From: Petrosia ficiformis | Lineage: Eukaryota > Porifera > Demospongiae > Haplosclerida > Petrosiidae | NCBI GenBank assembly: GCA_947044365.1 | Contig: OX345637.1 | Location: 6,721,201-6,785,200 of the forward strand | Length of the DNA: 64,000 bases | Direction of reading: 5' to 3' | Shown here: positions 26,001 through 37,924 of the stretch, in pieces | Position numbering within the stretch: position 1 is the first letter of the stretch | Layout: each line of letters begins with the position of its first letter | Notes under the pieces: generated by a model | The model's database searches: none | Told to the model about the DNA's origin: nothing | Seen by the model: only the letters and a program-made list of their open reading frames with translations | Program-made: the position numbers and the translations under genes

Positions 26001-27430
26001 TGGAATGACAGTAAAATGTTTTAACAGCAAAGATTACCCAATATATAGTACAGAGGATTTCAGTTCCGTTGACACAATTATTCCGTTCCGTAACCACACC
26101 CTCCATATAAAATTATGTACTATTATATGGAGGGTGTGGTTATGGAACGGAATATTTGTGCCAACGGAACTGAAATCCTCTGTATCATATCAGCTGCAAT
26201 CTACCAAAGTGACAATCCTATTAACCATCTGGTATATAGCCATATCAGTGTTTCCCACAGGATAAATATTAAGGGTGCAGGAATGCATCAGTGGTACATG
26301 AACTTTGGTCAACAATGTTCAATCAATGTTGTTTTCGGAATAAACTTTTAAATTAAAGGATGGAGAGCAAGGCTAAAGGATGGGGGAGCGCCATGGTACC
26401 ACCCTTTAGTGGAAACACTGCATATGCTGAATTGAAGTTGAACTACACAATAATTAACCTCAACTTATGGAACTTCAATTGTAAAAACAATTATAAATAC
26501 CATAATTCTTTAAAAGGATTTCAGTTACATTTTTGTATAGCTTTTGTTGCAACTGCTGATGTGGTGATATGTTAATTTCAATGGAATGTAATAATAATTC
26601 TTATTAATTACAGTCAGGAAACAGGATATATTGAAAACGTATTCCTATGATTGATTGCTTTGCAGCAGCTAAGCTATCAATCATTCCTGATGGCACTAGT
26701 GTCTTCACCTTTCTGTGTACTCTGAATACTAGATCGTCAGTGAAATTGAAGTCACTGTTTTTCAATGGTTCCAACCCAAATCATTGGTGATGAGTTCATC
26801 ATGTCTGAAACTCATCATAGCTTCTCACATAATGTCACTTTGCTACAGAAACTATTTGTTGATGTTTTTACAACCTGCTTTCTTCCTAGCAGTTCCTGTG
26901 TAGCCTACAGCTCAAGCATACGTTCTTTTACATGCCACACCCATTAATTGACCGAGCCCCCTGGAATGATGCAACTTCCTTAACTACATATACAACGCAT
27001 GCATACACATCTGTGACAAGAATTATTATTATAATATATATAATTATATATGTATTAGTTAAAGCACCGGTGCGAGTGTTGTATGGAAAATATAGCACGA
27101 GGGGTGGGGTCGAGAAGCTCATAAAGCACGAGGCGTAGCCGAGTGCTTTATGAGGCTTCGAGACCCCACCCCCAGTGCTATATTTTCCAAGACAACACGA
27201 GCGAAACCGGTGCTTTAACTGGTTTATAGTACAGTATTAGTACTTTGGATTAATACAATGGAGAAGAAGAATGAAGTACTTAGCGTTCTTGCACTAAACC
27301 CGAGGTAAGCGCGTTGTTTTCTAGTGTTATAAACAACATCTGGAAAATATAGAACAGGATGTGGTAAAAAAAGTGTGCTATATGGAAAATATAGAACAGT
27401 CGGTACCTTTGATGTTAGGCGTCAAAGTGC

Positions 27431-27486
<56 letters not shown>

Positions 27487-28928
27487 CATAATTGTTATAT
27501 ATATAATTATAGTATATGTACACTGTAAGTATACACTTCAAACTCATGGCAAAGCAATCACATAGGGGATGGCCATGTGTGCCATAATTATGGAAAGAAA
27601 TAATCAAAAATGAAACTCTTAAACTGGAAATGAATGTGAGAATACAATAATAAATTATAAAGTGAAGTACTGGCATTCCAACATTTTAAACACAAAAGAT
27701 ACACAACTTTCAGTGAACCTATTTGGTGCTCTAATGATCCTTATAATAATGAAAAGGCCACACTGAGCTTGCTCTATTAAACATTCAAGTGTTCAATTGA
27801 TAAATATACAATTCATAGACAGCAAGAACAATAGCTTATGATCTCATTTGACCCAGGTGGACCTCACAGCTGCTGTACCTTCCTCCTATTCAGGTGGACC
27901 AATGATAACCATAACTGCATATATGCAGAGTGTGTACAGCTTAATACTGGAAGTTTACGATATTTGGTGTGTTAACACACATTAGTTGTTTACAGACAAG
28001 GCAATGGCATTCACTGAAGAACACTATGCAACATATACACACACACAGTATAAAATAACACTCAATAATTGCCCATTTTCCGGACAAAACAAATATTTAT
28101 ACGGTCAGAAAATTGTCCACTTGAAATTTCATACTACAAGCGGATTTTAAACTTGTAATGTTGATGAACAGTGGTGTTTCTCTTCCTTAAAATGATTATA
28201 ATTATGCATATCTTGTGTACGAGGTAACTACTGCCCAGTCAAAAGTTGAAGAAAATTGCATTTGGCTGGACACTCAGTATACAACTGTTATTTTCTACTC
28301 TGCATGCACACATATTCTTCATTTTACAGTACAAGTAATTATAATTAATAACAGAGTTCATGAGTACACACTGCGTGCTATCATCATTGACATGTATAAT
28401 AGATTACTAACCTCCTATTTGTACAGTCGAGTTGTCACATTGTTGTGTATCTACCATTTTCTTTACTTCATCTTCGCTGACAGACAAATGTAATACACCA
28501 GTACTTGACGACGTTGGAACTGGTAAACTCAAAACATCACTTTGTTTCGTACCAGTAGTAGAATCTTTCAGTTCCAGTCCCAACATGGGTAATTGAGTAC
28601 ATCCACCATGTACAGGAGTTCCTGCAAGTCTAATGGAATCTATTTGATTTACTATCTGTGTTGTTGGTGATGGTAATATTAGTACAGTTTTATCTCCTGT
28701 ATGTGGTTGAAGAGTCTTCCGCTTTCTTGACGTTGTAAGATTCAGAACATTGTGATCCATTGCAGCTGGTAGGAATGGCTGTGGCTTTATAACCTCTTTT
28801 TGCTCGTCTTCGTCTTCAGAATCCGGCATTCCTCTGGGAATGAGCCGGATTCTACCACTGTCTGTCTCCACTACTCTTCTTTTCCCCGGACTGGAGGGAT
28901 TTCTATGTGCTGAGTACTTCTGATCCAT
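12413..28928 (-). CDS. nuclear IkB / Bcl-3-like ankyrin-repeat protein, 8 exons, 749 aa
   Basis: Exons (transcript order): 28412-28928, 23124-23339, 16015-16858, 15463-15571, 14154-14355, 13450-13538, 12890-13001, 12413-12573. All junctions are GT-AG and phases close to exactly 750 codons. The N-terminal 520 residues are Ser/Pro/Thr-rich and look disordered, with basic clusters resembling nuclear localisation signals (RKRK 68-71, RRKK 276-279), a ten-Ser run (266-275), an acidic stretch near 217-224 and an aromatic patch YYQQWYAQQ (389-397). Six ankyrin repeats fill ~522-730. The last two (GRTPLHYAVEAEN, NATTFAGNTPLHIAAGRR) carry the signature of the IkB/p100/p105/Bcl-3 ankyrin domain, which binds Rel/NF-kB dimers. 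No Rel homology domain is present. A DSG triplet (23-25) lacks the second serine of the DSGxxS degron, so an atypical nuclear IkB (Bcl-3/IkB-zeta-like) is inferred. An extra 5' exon is possible (29392-29483). Confidence 0.88.
12778..12850 (+). mobile_element. fragment of MITE family A 3' end
   Basis: The AGAAAGGTAGAGACACTAGT word followed by GTCAGCAATGAATGACAG and CACAAAGCAATCACAGAGAT matches the end of the long family A element at 63540-63620. It lies in the last intron of the IkB-like gene. Confidence 0.55.
14558..14930 (+). repeat. GTTATACATGTA minisatellite
   Basis: Imperfect tandem copies of GTTATACATGTA, with interspersed ACATGTAC steps and TTGTACATATA variants, fill the interval. It lies in the intron between exons 14154-14355 and 15463-15571. 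Long Tyr/Cys/Val-rich frames through it on both strands are repeat artefacts. Confidence 0.85.
16926..17018 (+). repeat. (CA)n microsatellite
   Basis: About 90 bp of nearly pure CA lies just upstream (in transcript terms) of the 3' splice site of the large 16015-16858 exon. Confidence 0.9.
17709..17803 (+). repeat. CCCAGT / CCTCAG hexamer array
   Basis: Tandem hexamers CCAGTC and TCAGCC form a short C-rich tract in an otherwise AT-rich intron. Translation gives a Leu/Gly/Arg periodic peptide, which is an artefact. Confidence 0.8.
18194..18714. mobile_element. 521-bp non-autonomous piggyBac-like element
   Basis: Perfect terminal inverted repeats CCCTTAGAGCACTGA and TCAGTGCTCTAAGGG are flanked by TTAA on both sides (18190-18193 and 18715-18718). 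A TTAA target and CCC-starting ends are the hallmark of piggyBac. The interior is GC-richer than its surroundings and has no convincing transposase frame. A short internal palindrome GTCACATATATGTGAC lies next to the right end. It sits in an intron of the IkB-like gene. Confidence 0.75.
19187..19392. repeat. foldback repeat related to 38480-38760
   Basis: Arms containing GGAGATCTCACCATCATACA and TATAGTATGCTAACAGGTCC are mirrored around TCCTATATAGGA near 19318. The same words occur in the copy at 38480-38760. Confidence 0.65.
19737..20568. mobile_element. hAT-like element with a nested family A MITE
   Basis: Ends CAGGGCATAAACGAAG and CTTTGTTTATGCCCTG are inverted repeats, with ATATATAT on each side (a possible 8-bp duplication, though the site is itself an AT microsatellite). 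Near the right end are repeated ACCTTCGAAGGT and GAACCTTCG words. A family A MITE (19762-20220) is inserted close to the left end, so the host element is older. No transposase frame. Confidence 0.6.
19762..20220 (+). mobile_element. MITE family A copy
   Basis: It starts ATGGCCCGTAGGGCCATCC, includes TACGCGAGTATGCGTTGTAT and CAATTAATGGGCGTGGCGCG, and ends CAATCATAGGGATG with a T run and CTCTATATA. It closely matches the copy at 54868-55282. Confidence 0.75.
21815..22140 (+). repeat. ~70-bp tandem repeat, degenerate
   Basis: Three to four imperfect copies contain GACACAAAGGGAGTTACATG, ACCACACTCTAGTAG and ACTGAACAGGAATA words. It is intronic in the IkB-like gene. Confidence 0.65.
22296..22368 (+). 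repeat. (GT)n microsatellite
   Basis: About 70 bp of GT dinucleotides with one GC interruption near the left end. Confidence 0.9.
22492..22667 (+). repeat. ACATGT-rich simple repeat
   Basis: Irregular repetition of ACATGT and ATGTAC steps. The same motif recurs across the window, for example at 22921-22946. Confidence 0.75.
22940..23097 (+). repeat. compound (CA)n with tandem CAAAGATACACAGACG units
   Basis: CA tracts alternate with repeated CAATCATTTAACAAC and AAAGATACACAGACG blocks. It abuts the 5' splice site of the 23124-23339 exon of the IkB-like gene. Confidence 0.8.
23573..24053 (+). repeat. 11-bp minisatellite, about 43 copies
   Basis: Tandem AGTATAGTAAC with AGTATGGTAAC variants and a recurrent longer AGTATAGGGTAAC unit. 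Higher-order blocks (several AG units, then GG, then the 13-mer) are visible. It lies in the first intron of the IkB-like gene. Long Tyr/Thr/Val/Leu frames on the minus strand are artefacts. Confidence 0.9.
26048..26190. repeat. foldback element, ~65-bp arms
   Basis: AGTACAGAGGATTTCAGTTC with TTCCGTTCCGTAACCACACC on the left pairs with its near-complement on the right. The centre is near 26117. No ORF. It lies in the first intron of the IkB-like gene. Confidence 0.75.
26640..27003 (-). mobile_element. MITE family A copy, reverse orientation, diverged
   Basis: Reverse-complemented words match the family: GATGGCACTAGTGTCTTCAC, CATTAATTGACCGAGCCCCC and CTTCCTTAACTAC. The GGCCCGTAGGG end is missing. 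Confidence 0.6.
27053..27224. repeat. foldback element, ~80-bp arms
   Basis: TTAAAGCACCGGTGCGAG and GGAAAATATAGCACGAGG on the left mirror words ending AAACCGGTGCTTTAA on the right. The centre lies in GCACGAGGCGTAGCCGAGTGC near 27135. It is more GC-rich than its surroundings. A 47-nt exon-like segment (27258-27304) follows within 40 bp. Confidence 0.75.
27258..27304 (+). other. exon-like start (ATG to GTAAGC), uncertain
   Basis: An ATG opens 15 codons plus two bases (MEKKNEVLSVLALNPR) and is followed by a good 5' splice site, AG|GTAAGC. It lies antisense inside an intron of the IkB-like gene, beside a foldback repeat. I found no matching downstream exon. It could be a captured first exon or chance. 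Confidence 0.2.
27430..27490 (+). repeat. (TA)n microsatellite
   Basis: About 50 bp of TA dinucleotides with minor interruptions, in the first intron of the IkB-like gene. Confidence 0.85.
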
Positions 28929-30255
28929 TTCTCGATTATTTACTTTTCTTGTGTATATATATATAATTATATATTATATATATATATATATATTAATATA
29001 CAATGTTTTATTATAAATGTATACAACAAGAGAGCAAATGGGAAAATCCAAACAATGAGGGGGGTTTCCCTGTGAATTGAGCACGTGACGTATTATTAAA
29101 AGTTATGATTTTGATCTCATCAATTAATTGACCACATGACACATGTATGTCATAAACATTAAACAATGATTTGACAGTTGAGCAAATACAGCCCCAACTG
29201 AATCATGATTGTATAAGGGAATACCAATGATAAGAACATAGTTTATTAACACTAAATAGTATGAGGCAATATGTTTATCAGTGAGTGTGAGACAATACGC
29301 ATGACTCGGACTATGATCTGACACTGAGCGAGACAATGACTACAACAACCAAAAAGTTAATTACATTGTCATAAGACCAGTTGGGTATTACCTGCATAGC
29401 TAATGAAGGGGTTTTCTGCAGTCATGGACATGGGTGTCTCTAATGATGTTGTTCCAGTCAAGTTCAGCCACTGGGGCAACCAGCTAAAATGACCAGGCTG
29501 ATATTTATGACATTACTTAGCAATATTAATTAATAAAAATTTACTGTGACATGAAATTTTGCACAGATGCTGTAATAATAATTATACATTAATAATAAAA
29601 ATAATTATATTATCATGAATTACATCTTTCAAGTTCATATATATTACGTAACAAGCCAAAAATTATAACTTTCAGCAATACCGTCCATTTTGAAGTTTAC
29701 AAGCACAAGTGAGTTTAGTGGTACATAACTATATATATATATATATATGTACATGTATATTGTGTATGCACACATCAAAGGAAATATGATCACATACTTA
29801 TACTCTTAAATATGGAATGTATATACAACAATATTCAATTGCATCATTTCATTTCCAGAGTTCACCCTAAATGGTATCACTAGCTCAATGTAATTCATTG
29901 TGGGGGAAGCTTTAGCCATTTTCTCATTTAGAATTTCTCTATAGCCTATTATCATTAAGGTATTAACGTATTTGAATCCTCAGTAAGCTGAGGTATTATT
30001 GTATCTGAACCAATGACAAACCAATCAACCAATCAATCATGTGTACATGTGGGGCTCGCTCAGGCTTACCCCATGACCAATTATTATACTTAATTGATTA
30101 TTGCTAAATAATTATTAATTCTCATCTATCTTGAGTATACAAGTGATTAGTGCTTTGGAAACATAATTATTATGTACTATTTCTGCATTGAAAATTAATC
30201 ATAATTATATTGTGCATGACCATAATATAAACACAATGATATAACCATACTAATA

Positions 30256-30287
<32 letters not shown>

Positions 30288-30348
30288 TGATGATGATGAT
30301 GATGATGATGATTATTGTCACATGACTTTTAGGAGATATGTAGGTCTG
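28929..30348. other. intergenic region between CATSPER3 3' end and IkB-like 5' end
   Basis: Both neighbours are on the minus strand, so this interval should contain the CATSPER3 terminator and the IkB-like promoter. It holds AT tracts at 28958-28995 and 29726-29748, (TAA)n then (TGA)n at 30254-30312, and one exon-like segment (29392-29483). No clear TATA box, because AT repeats mask it. Confidence 0.4.
29392..29483 (-). other. candidate upstream exon of the IkB-like gene
   Basis: On the minus strand CATTTTAG|C ... ATGCAG|GTAATA bounds 92 nt with one open frame containing two ATGs (MSMTAENPFISYA, then one base). It ends in phase 1. That phase fits exon 23124-23339 directly. It also fits exon 1 through a weak acceptor just before the 28928 ATG, reading GAA ATG GAT. 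It may be a 5' or alternative exon; no upstream partner exon was found. Confidence 0.3.
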
Positions 30349-33300
30349 TTATGGAGTATTTATCTTCTCTATACTGTTTGATGTCTCAGTCATTTTTTTC
30401 TCCTTTATCGCTGCAAGTATTTCTGCTAACTCAAAATGAAGTTGCTGACATCTGTTAACAAAATGAAAAAAACAAAGTGTAGAATTGAAATCCCCAACAG
30501 TTATATTAAAAAGTCTCATTCATTAGATGTACATGCCCACACGAAGAAAGAGTTGGGTTGCAGTAGTTTATACTAATAAGACTCCATGTACTCAAATGTA
30601 TTATTAGATTTAATACGCAGGGGTATAGATGGAACAGTTGCAAGTTGTGGCTACCAATAAAACTGCAAATTAATTGAATGTTCAAAACTGTGTGTACAAT
30701 ACATATTTATGTCACAATTTAAAATATTTATTATTATTATTACGACCAACAGGGCCTTCCTAATGGGGGTTAATCTATGATTATATTTATAATTGTGTGT
30801 TGAATACGTAATTAAAGAATTTGCATCATTCCAGGAGGCTCAGTCCATTAATGGGCATGCCACATATAAGTATGCTTGCTTAAGGCAGATAGACCACTGA
30901 GACAAGCAGGAAGAATGCAGCTTGTGGAAACTGTAAATACTAGCTGTTCTATCTGAAAACATTATACAAGAACTTTGAAAAACAAGTAACTATTACAGGC
31001 TTTTCAGTAGTGACATGACAAACTTCTAATGCAACAATTACTAATCAATGATGACACCATAGAGCATTCATAGGGATACATTTCCTCTATATATCTTGTT
31101 CCAAAATGATTGTTACATAGATTCAGTTTCGTTATAATAACAACAGCCAAATGCAACACAATACACACTACAATAATGTATCAATAGGCTACTATGCATG
31201 ATCCCAAGTATAATCGTTATAATATTACAACAGCCAAATGCAACACAATACACACTACAATAATGTATCAATAGGCTACTATGCATGATCCCAAGTATAA
31301 TCGTTATAATATTACAACAGCCAAATGCAACACAATACACACTACAATAATGGGCTACTATGCATGATCCCAAGTATAATCAATGGCTTTAGTATTACAG
31401 TACACTGTACACATTCATGAATAATTAGAACAATTAGAAAGCTACATTCAAAAATGTTTTAAATATTTATTATTATGTATTTTTTTTCTTATAGTACACA
31501 TTCATGAGAATATTGGAAAGTCTTGTTTGCTACATTTAAAAACAAATGTTAACAGTACACTGATGAATAATTAATATAAGCTTTCTGTTAAGGATAGGCA
31601 ATGTTTTGTTACATGTATTAAAGTACACACATCTATTGAAGTACTTGTACTTGTACTTCATTAGTTAGCACAATGTACGTACCTAAATACACATATCTAT
31701 CAAAGTACTTGTACTTTTACTTCATTACTTACTTAGTTAGCACAATGTACGTACTTAAATACACATATCTATCAAAGTACTTGTACTTTTACTTTATTAC
31801 TTACTTAGTTAGCACAATGTACATAAGTACTTTGTAATTATCTATGTATTTTTTTAGCTTCAAAATATGTGCCAAGAGACTACATGTAAGGTTCAAATAT
31901 TTGTGATAACCTTAAAAACACATAAACACATGAACACACATGGTTTTTGAAAAAGCTCTTTAAATCGATGTTTGTTGCGTATGTTTGCAGTACTTAAGTA
32001 CTTTACAAGGATACTTGTACTAATACTTACGTAAGTGCTTTTCACTGATTTAAAAGTAGTATTTACACCTGCGCTTAACAATGTGTAAGTTTGTCCATGC
32101 CTACAATTAGCTGACTAGCAATCAGAAGGTCCTGGGTTCAATTGCAGCTGGTCCAGATTTTTCTGGACTTGTGTTTCTCTCTAAATATATACAACCTAGT
32201 CATTCACAATACTTTAATACCAGATACTTTATAGTTACTATAGTAAACCAGTAGGTTAGTTTAGCTAACTAAAACTCATAACAAGAATAGTACTTTTGGC
32301 AGTAGTCATAATGCTGTACTAAAAGTTATAGTTATAGTTACTGATTATGAGGCAAAATATTTCAGAAATTCAGAATATTTGCCTGAAACATCCATCATTT
32401 AACAGGAATGTATGCTTTCATTATTTTGGTACTTGTGAATTCATTATGATGACATTAGAGTCTAAGAATAGCAGTAATGTTGTAGTAATTAATTACATAA
32501 ATGGTTAAAAGTAACTAAATAGCATTTTAGTATGGATATCAATAATATAGTGTCAATTAACTGTATATAAATGGTTAACGTGATTATATGTTTGGTAACA
32601 GGGGGTCACAGGTAGAAGGGAGAAGGCAAATAAGCACAATGAAACATTTCCCCTGACCACACCCACTTTTCCCCTTCATATTTTAGCAACAGGAGGCATT
32701 CTTTCACTGCATTTGGCTCTTTTTACTAAAACAACATTGAAACAAATGATCAGTTTTAGAAAATTGTTCCTACCAAACGTTTTCCATAAGCACTATAACT
32801 AAATCTGACTAACCATGTATAATATATATTATACTAACCTTAATCTGACTAACCATGTATAATATATATTATACTAACCTTAATCTGACTAACCATGTAT
32901 AATATATATTATACTTACATGTATATACTATTATTATAACTACATGTACGTACGTATGCTATCGAAGAAGTCTAATTAATATAGCGGAATAAATGTGTTG
33001 CTATGGTAACATGTCAGTTGCTATAGTAACATTTCAGGCACTATATTATAGCCAATAGTGGCATAGAAACAAAACAAGGAAGAGGCTGACTCATTATATA
33101 CATTTTACACCTACTCAAGGGTAAATCATGTCACCTGATAAATAATTGACTTTATATGATTTCCTATAGTAATACTGCTCTAAATAAGGAAGTAAAATTT
33201 GTCTATAATAACTGAGTAATAATGAAGTGTTCTGTTTTCATTATGTGTGCTGAAAAGACTCAAGGGACAGTTTCTTAGTATATAAATAAACATCAAATCA

Positions 33301-36300
33301 ATGGATTATAACAGGATGTAACACAATTATCCAGTGTGGATGTAGCTTGCAGGCAGCTAGTACATGAATGGGTGTCATATGAAGATACATGTGTATATAA
33401 TATTCATACTAAGTACATAATTGTATAATTATCATAGTGTTTTGTTGCACTGCAGTGATAATTAACACACACACACACACACATGCACACACACACACAC
33501 ACACACACACACACCACACACACAAACACACACACACACACAACCTGTATTTGCTAGTTTCCATATGCTTTAAGGAAGTTATTAGTGTTTCCATCCATGG
33601 AACAGCACTGCACAGGTCAGTAGTAAAAGTGAAGTCATCATGACGAAGACTCTTTTCAAATTCCTTTGTCATTTCACGAAAATCAATGAAATTGTTTTCT
33701 CTCTGTGAGTTTGAGATTGATAGAAGTTACATATGTATTGCAGTGACTACATGTATAAATGGTTATTGATAAGTTATTATTCAATGCACAGTTGTATGTA
33801 TCTTGCTGTTTTCATGAGATTTATTAATCTCTCCATATTAGATTACATGAACTATGAAAATTAATGGCCACCAATCATTTATTACTCATATTACCTATAC
33901 CTCAATGATGCATGCACTGGCTTCAGTGGCCTAAGACTCATACATTTCATAACCTCAACAATTATTGCATCAACCAATTAAGTACACACATTAAATCTCT
34001 TGAAGTCAAGTTATATTCTGTTCAGATTCACAATGACCACTAAATTAGGTTGTAATTGGATTTGACATACACAATAAAGAACAGAAAGGACAATTATATT
34101 AAACTAGCTAGTGCAGGTAAAAAGATTGTTGGACTAAAGTTATGACTGAGATCAAGGACTCAAGGTGAACATGAATGCCCTTTATTTGTCATGTGGCTAA
34201 TTATGTTGAATACCTGTTTTTCAAGCATTTCTAACACATCTTGATGTTGTCGTGAAATCATGGAATCTTTTTTTTCCTAAAGTATCCATTATGATAAAGG
34301 TTAGTGCAAATGTATGCATATAAATGTAATTTATGATTATTAAATGACTAGGCATAATACATGTATTATGTCACTCTATTTTCACCTCAGATTTATCTGG
34401 TAGCAGACCCCTACCATCTAGTCTGAGGCATACAATTTATGATTATTAAATGACTAGGCATAATACATGATGTATTATGTCACTCTATTTTCACCTCAGA
34501 TATATCTGGTAGCAGACTCCTACCATCTAGTCTGAGGCATACAATTTATGATTATTAAATGACTAGGCATAATACATGATGTATTATGTCACTCTATTTT
34601 CACCTCAGATTTATCTGGTAGCAGACCCCTACCATCTAGTCTGAGGCATACAATTTATGATTATTAAATGACTAGGCATAATACATGTATTATGTCACTC
34701 TATTTTCACCTCAGATTTATCTGGTAGCAGACTCCTACCATCTAGTCTGAGGCATACAATTTATGATTATTAAATGACCAGGCATAATACATGTATTATG
34801 TCACTGTATTTTCACCTCAGATTTATCTGGTAGCAGACTCCTACCATCTAGTCTGAGGCATACAATTTATGATTATTAAATGACCAGGCATAATACATGT
34901 ATTATGTCACTGTATTTTCACCTCAGATTTATCTGGTAGCAGACTCCTACCATCTAGTCTGAGGCATACAATTTATGATTAATAAATGACTATGTACATT
35001 CACAAGATGAAAGTGAAAGTAGTGAACTTCCTGTCTACCATTAGTTTAGAGAAATATAAAATAACATCATTCACCTGCCACCCCTATACAGGTCATGATG
35101 CAGTCACATGACATGTATAATCAGGTGCTTTTATTACATGGATTGCCAATATTCTCCCAAAGTTATTTTTACCATAATTATGTATATATATATACATGTA
35201 TATATATGTACATGTATATGTATATATATATATATATACATGTATATAGTTATGTGCCTCATCATGCAGTCTTACATGTGTATATTACACAGATCACATG
35301 GCCTGTATAATCAGATGCTTATAATATTACATGGATCACCACCATACACAGGTCATCATGCAGTCACATGAACTGTATAATTAGATGTTTAAAATATTAA
35401 ATGGGTCACCATGATATAAGCATCTGATTATACAGGTAATGTGACTACATGACGACCTGTGTATGCTGGTGACCCATGTAATATTATAAGCATCTCATTA
35501 TACAGGTCATGTGACTACATGATGACCTGTGTATGGTGGTGACCCATGTAATATTATAAGCATCTCATTATACAGGTCATGTGACTACATGATGACCTGT
35601 GTATGGTGGTGACCCATGTAATATTAATTATACAGTTCATGTGACTGGATGATGACCTGTGTATGGTGATGACCTGTGTATGGTGGTGACCCATGTAATA
35701 TTATAAGCATCTCATGTCATTATACAGGTCATGTGACTACATGATGACCTGTGTATGGTGGTGACCCATGTAATATTATAAGCATCTCATTATACAGGTC
35801 ATGTGACTACATGATGACCTGTGTATGGTGGTGACCCATGTAATATTATAAGCATCTCATTATACAGGTCATGTGACTACATGATGACCTGTGTATGGTG
35901 GTGAACCATGTAATATTATAAGCATCTCATTATACAGGTCATGTGACTAGATGATGACCTGTGTATGGTGGTGACCCATGTAATATTAATTATACAGTTC
36001 ATGTGACTGGATGATGACCTGTGTATGGTGATGACCTGTGTATGGTGGTGACCCATGTAATATTATCATGTCATTATACAGGTCATGTGACTACATGATG
36101 ACCTGTGTATGGTGGTGACCCATGTAATATTATAAGCATCTCATTATACAGGTCATGTGACTTCATGATGACCTGTGTATGGTGGTGACCCATGTAATAT
36201 TAATTATACAGTTCATGTGACTGGATGATGACCTGTGTATGGTGGTGAACCATGTAATATTATAAGCATCTCATTATACAGGTCATGTGACTGCATGATG

Positions 36301-37891
36301 GACTGTGTATGGTGGTGACCCATGTAATATTATAAGCATCTCATTATACAGGTCATGTGACTGCATGATGGACTGTGTATGGTGGTGACCCATGTAATAT
36401 TATAAGCATCTCATTATAAAGGTCATGTCAGTGTAGTGTGGGTAGTTGTTAAAACGTAGTTTATGATCACTGAATTTGTCACTAAGTGTGGAGTAAGATC
36501 TTTTATTTATGAAGGATAGAACTCATATAAGTATACAACCTGTAAACTGATGAATACATATACATAGGCAGTGGCGTAACTGAACCTGGGCCCACACAGG
36601 CCAGGGCCCGTGTAACAAAAAACTTTTTAAAAATATAATAATAATTATTTTATTATATAATATATATTTAAAAAGTTTTAATACCCACACTTATTCTGTC
36701 ATCTCAATTCATGATCAGTCTTCGTACACCGCTTTTGAGCACTCTTTCCACCAGTGTAATATAACAGAAATAAAGTCACAAGCCAAAATTTCCCCTCAGT
36801 TTGGTCTTTTATACTCTGAAAAACCCTCAGCTTCTGGGGGACTGCGCCCCCAAGCTTCCCTGCTTTACAACTCTTAATTTCTTGGTCCTGCCATCACTAA
36901 ACACTCAGTTAAACCACTGTACATAAGTAGTAATTTATTTTCACACACCTGAATGAAAACCTCTTTTTCTGCTTGTTGTTGAGTCTCAAATTCTTTCGTA
37001 GCAGAGTGGATATTCTAATACAATAAGATAAATTACTGTAATAATATATTCTATGTGTAAATATGATTGATCATTCATATACATGGCTGTGTGTGCACGG
37101 TAGCATAATGCATGTAACCACTTTTAATGAGTTACACGTATATGTATCCAGGGCTTGAAATAATGTCCAGCAATTCCAAACATTTGCTTCTTTGTCGGTA
37201 CAAAATTGCATTTGATTGGACAAATTGTCTGATTAGTACAACACAACAAAATTAGAACAGTAACCTTACAGTGAGGTTAAATATTAATCAAGAGAAATCA
37301 TGGCCTAGTGGGTTAAGTGTATATCACATAAGGCATAAATGAGTACAGTGCTAGTTTGTGAGACTTTTTTCTGAACTAAATTCACAACTTGCTGGTCAAA
37401 TATTGTTTTGTCCAGATGTTTTGGTTAAACACTTTCAAAAACTATTTTGAGCACTGTGTATCATATATTAATTTTATTATTATTAAATTTTACTATAAGT
37501 CTGTTATTGGTATGAACTAGCTGCTTGCATGCCTAATAAACACATGTATAATCTATGTGTTTAATTACGTATATGTTATTGTCATGGTAATGATAGTACT
37601 CTACTATAGAATGTTTACTAATACTAGTAATTTTATATCATTGTAGTATTGATGAAACAATGGATTATAATTTTAATGATAATTATTATTATAATTATCG
37701 GGTAATTAGAAAGTATCATTACAGATGTTGGAAATCCCTTGAAGGAATCCAGCAGATTCTAGAGCAACATCTTTATATTATTAATAGTTGAGGAAACTAT
37801 TAAATTGTTTACATGTGTTTATAGCATATACAACTAATTAACTTTAGCATTCACTCATCTATCATACAGCTCTCATAAATAAATAATATAC

Positions 37892-37924
<33 letters not shown>

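Noticed and set aside
34340..34990. Regularly spaced repeats resembling a CRISPR array
   Set aside because: The whole ~106-bp unit repeats with no unique spacers, it lies in an animal gene intron, and there are no cas genes.
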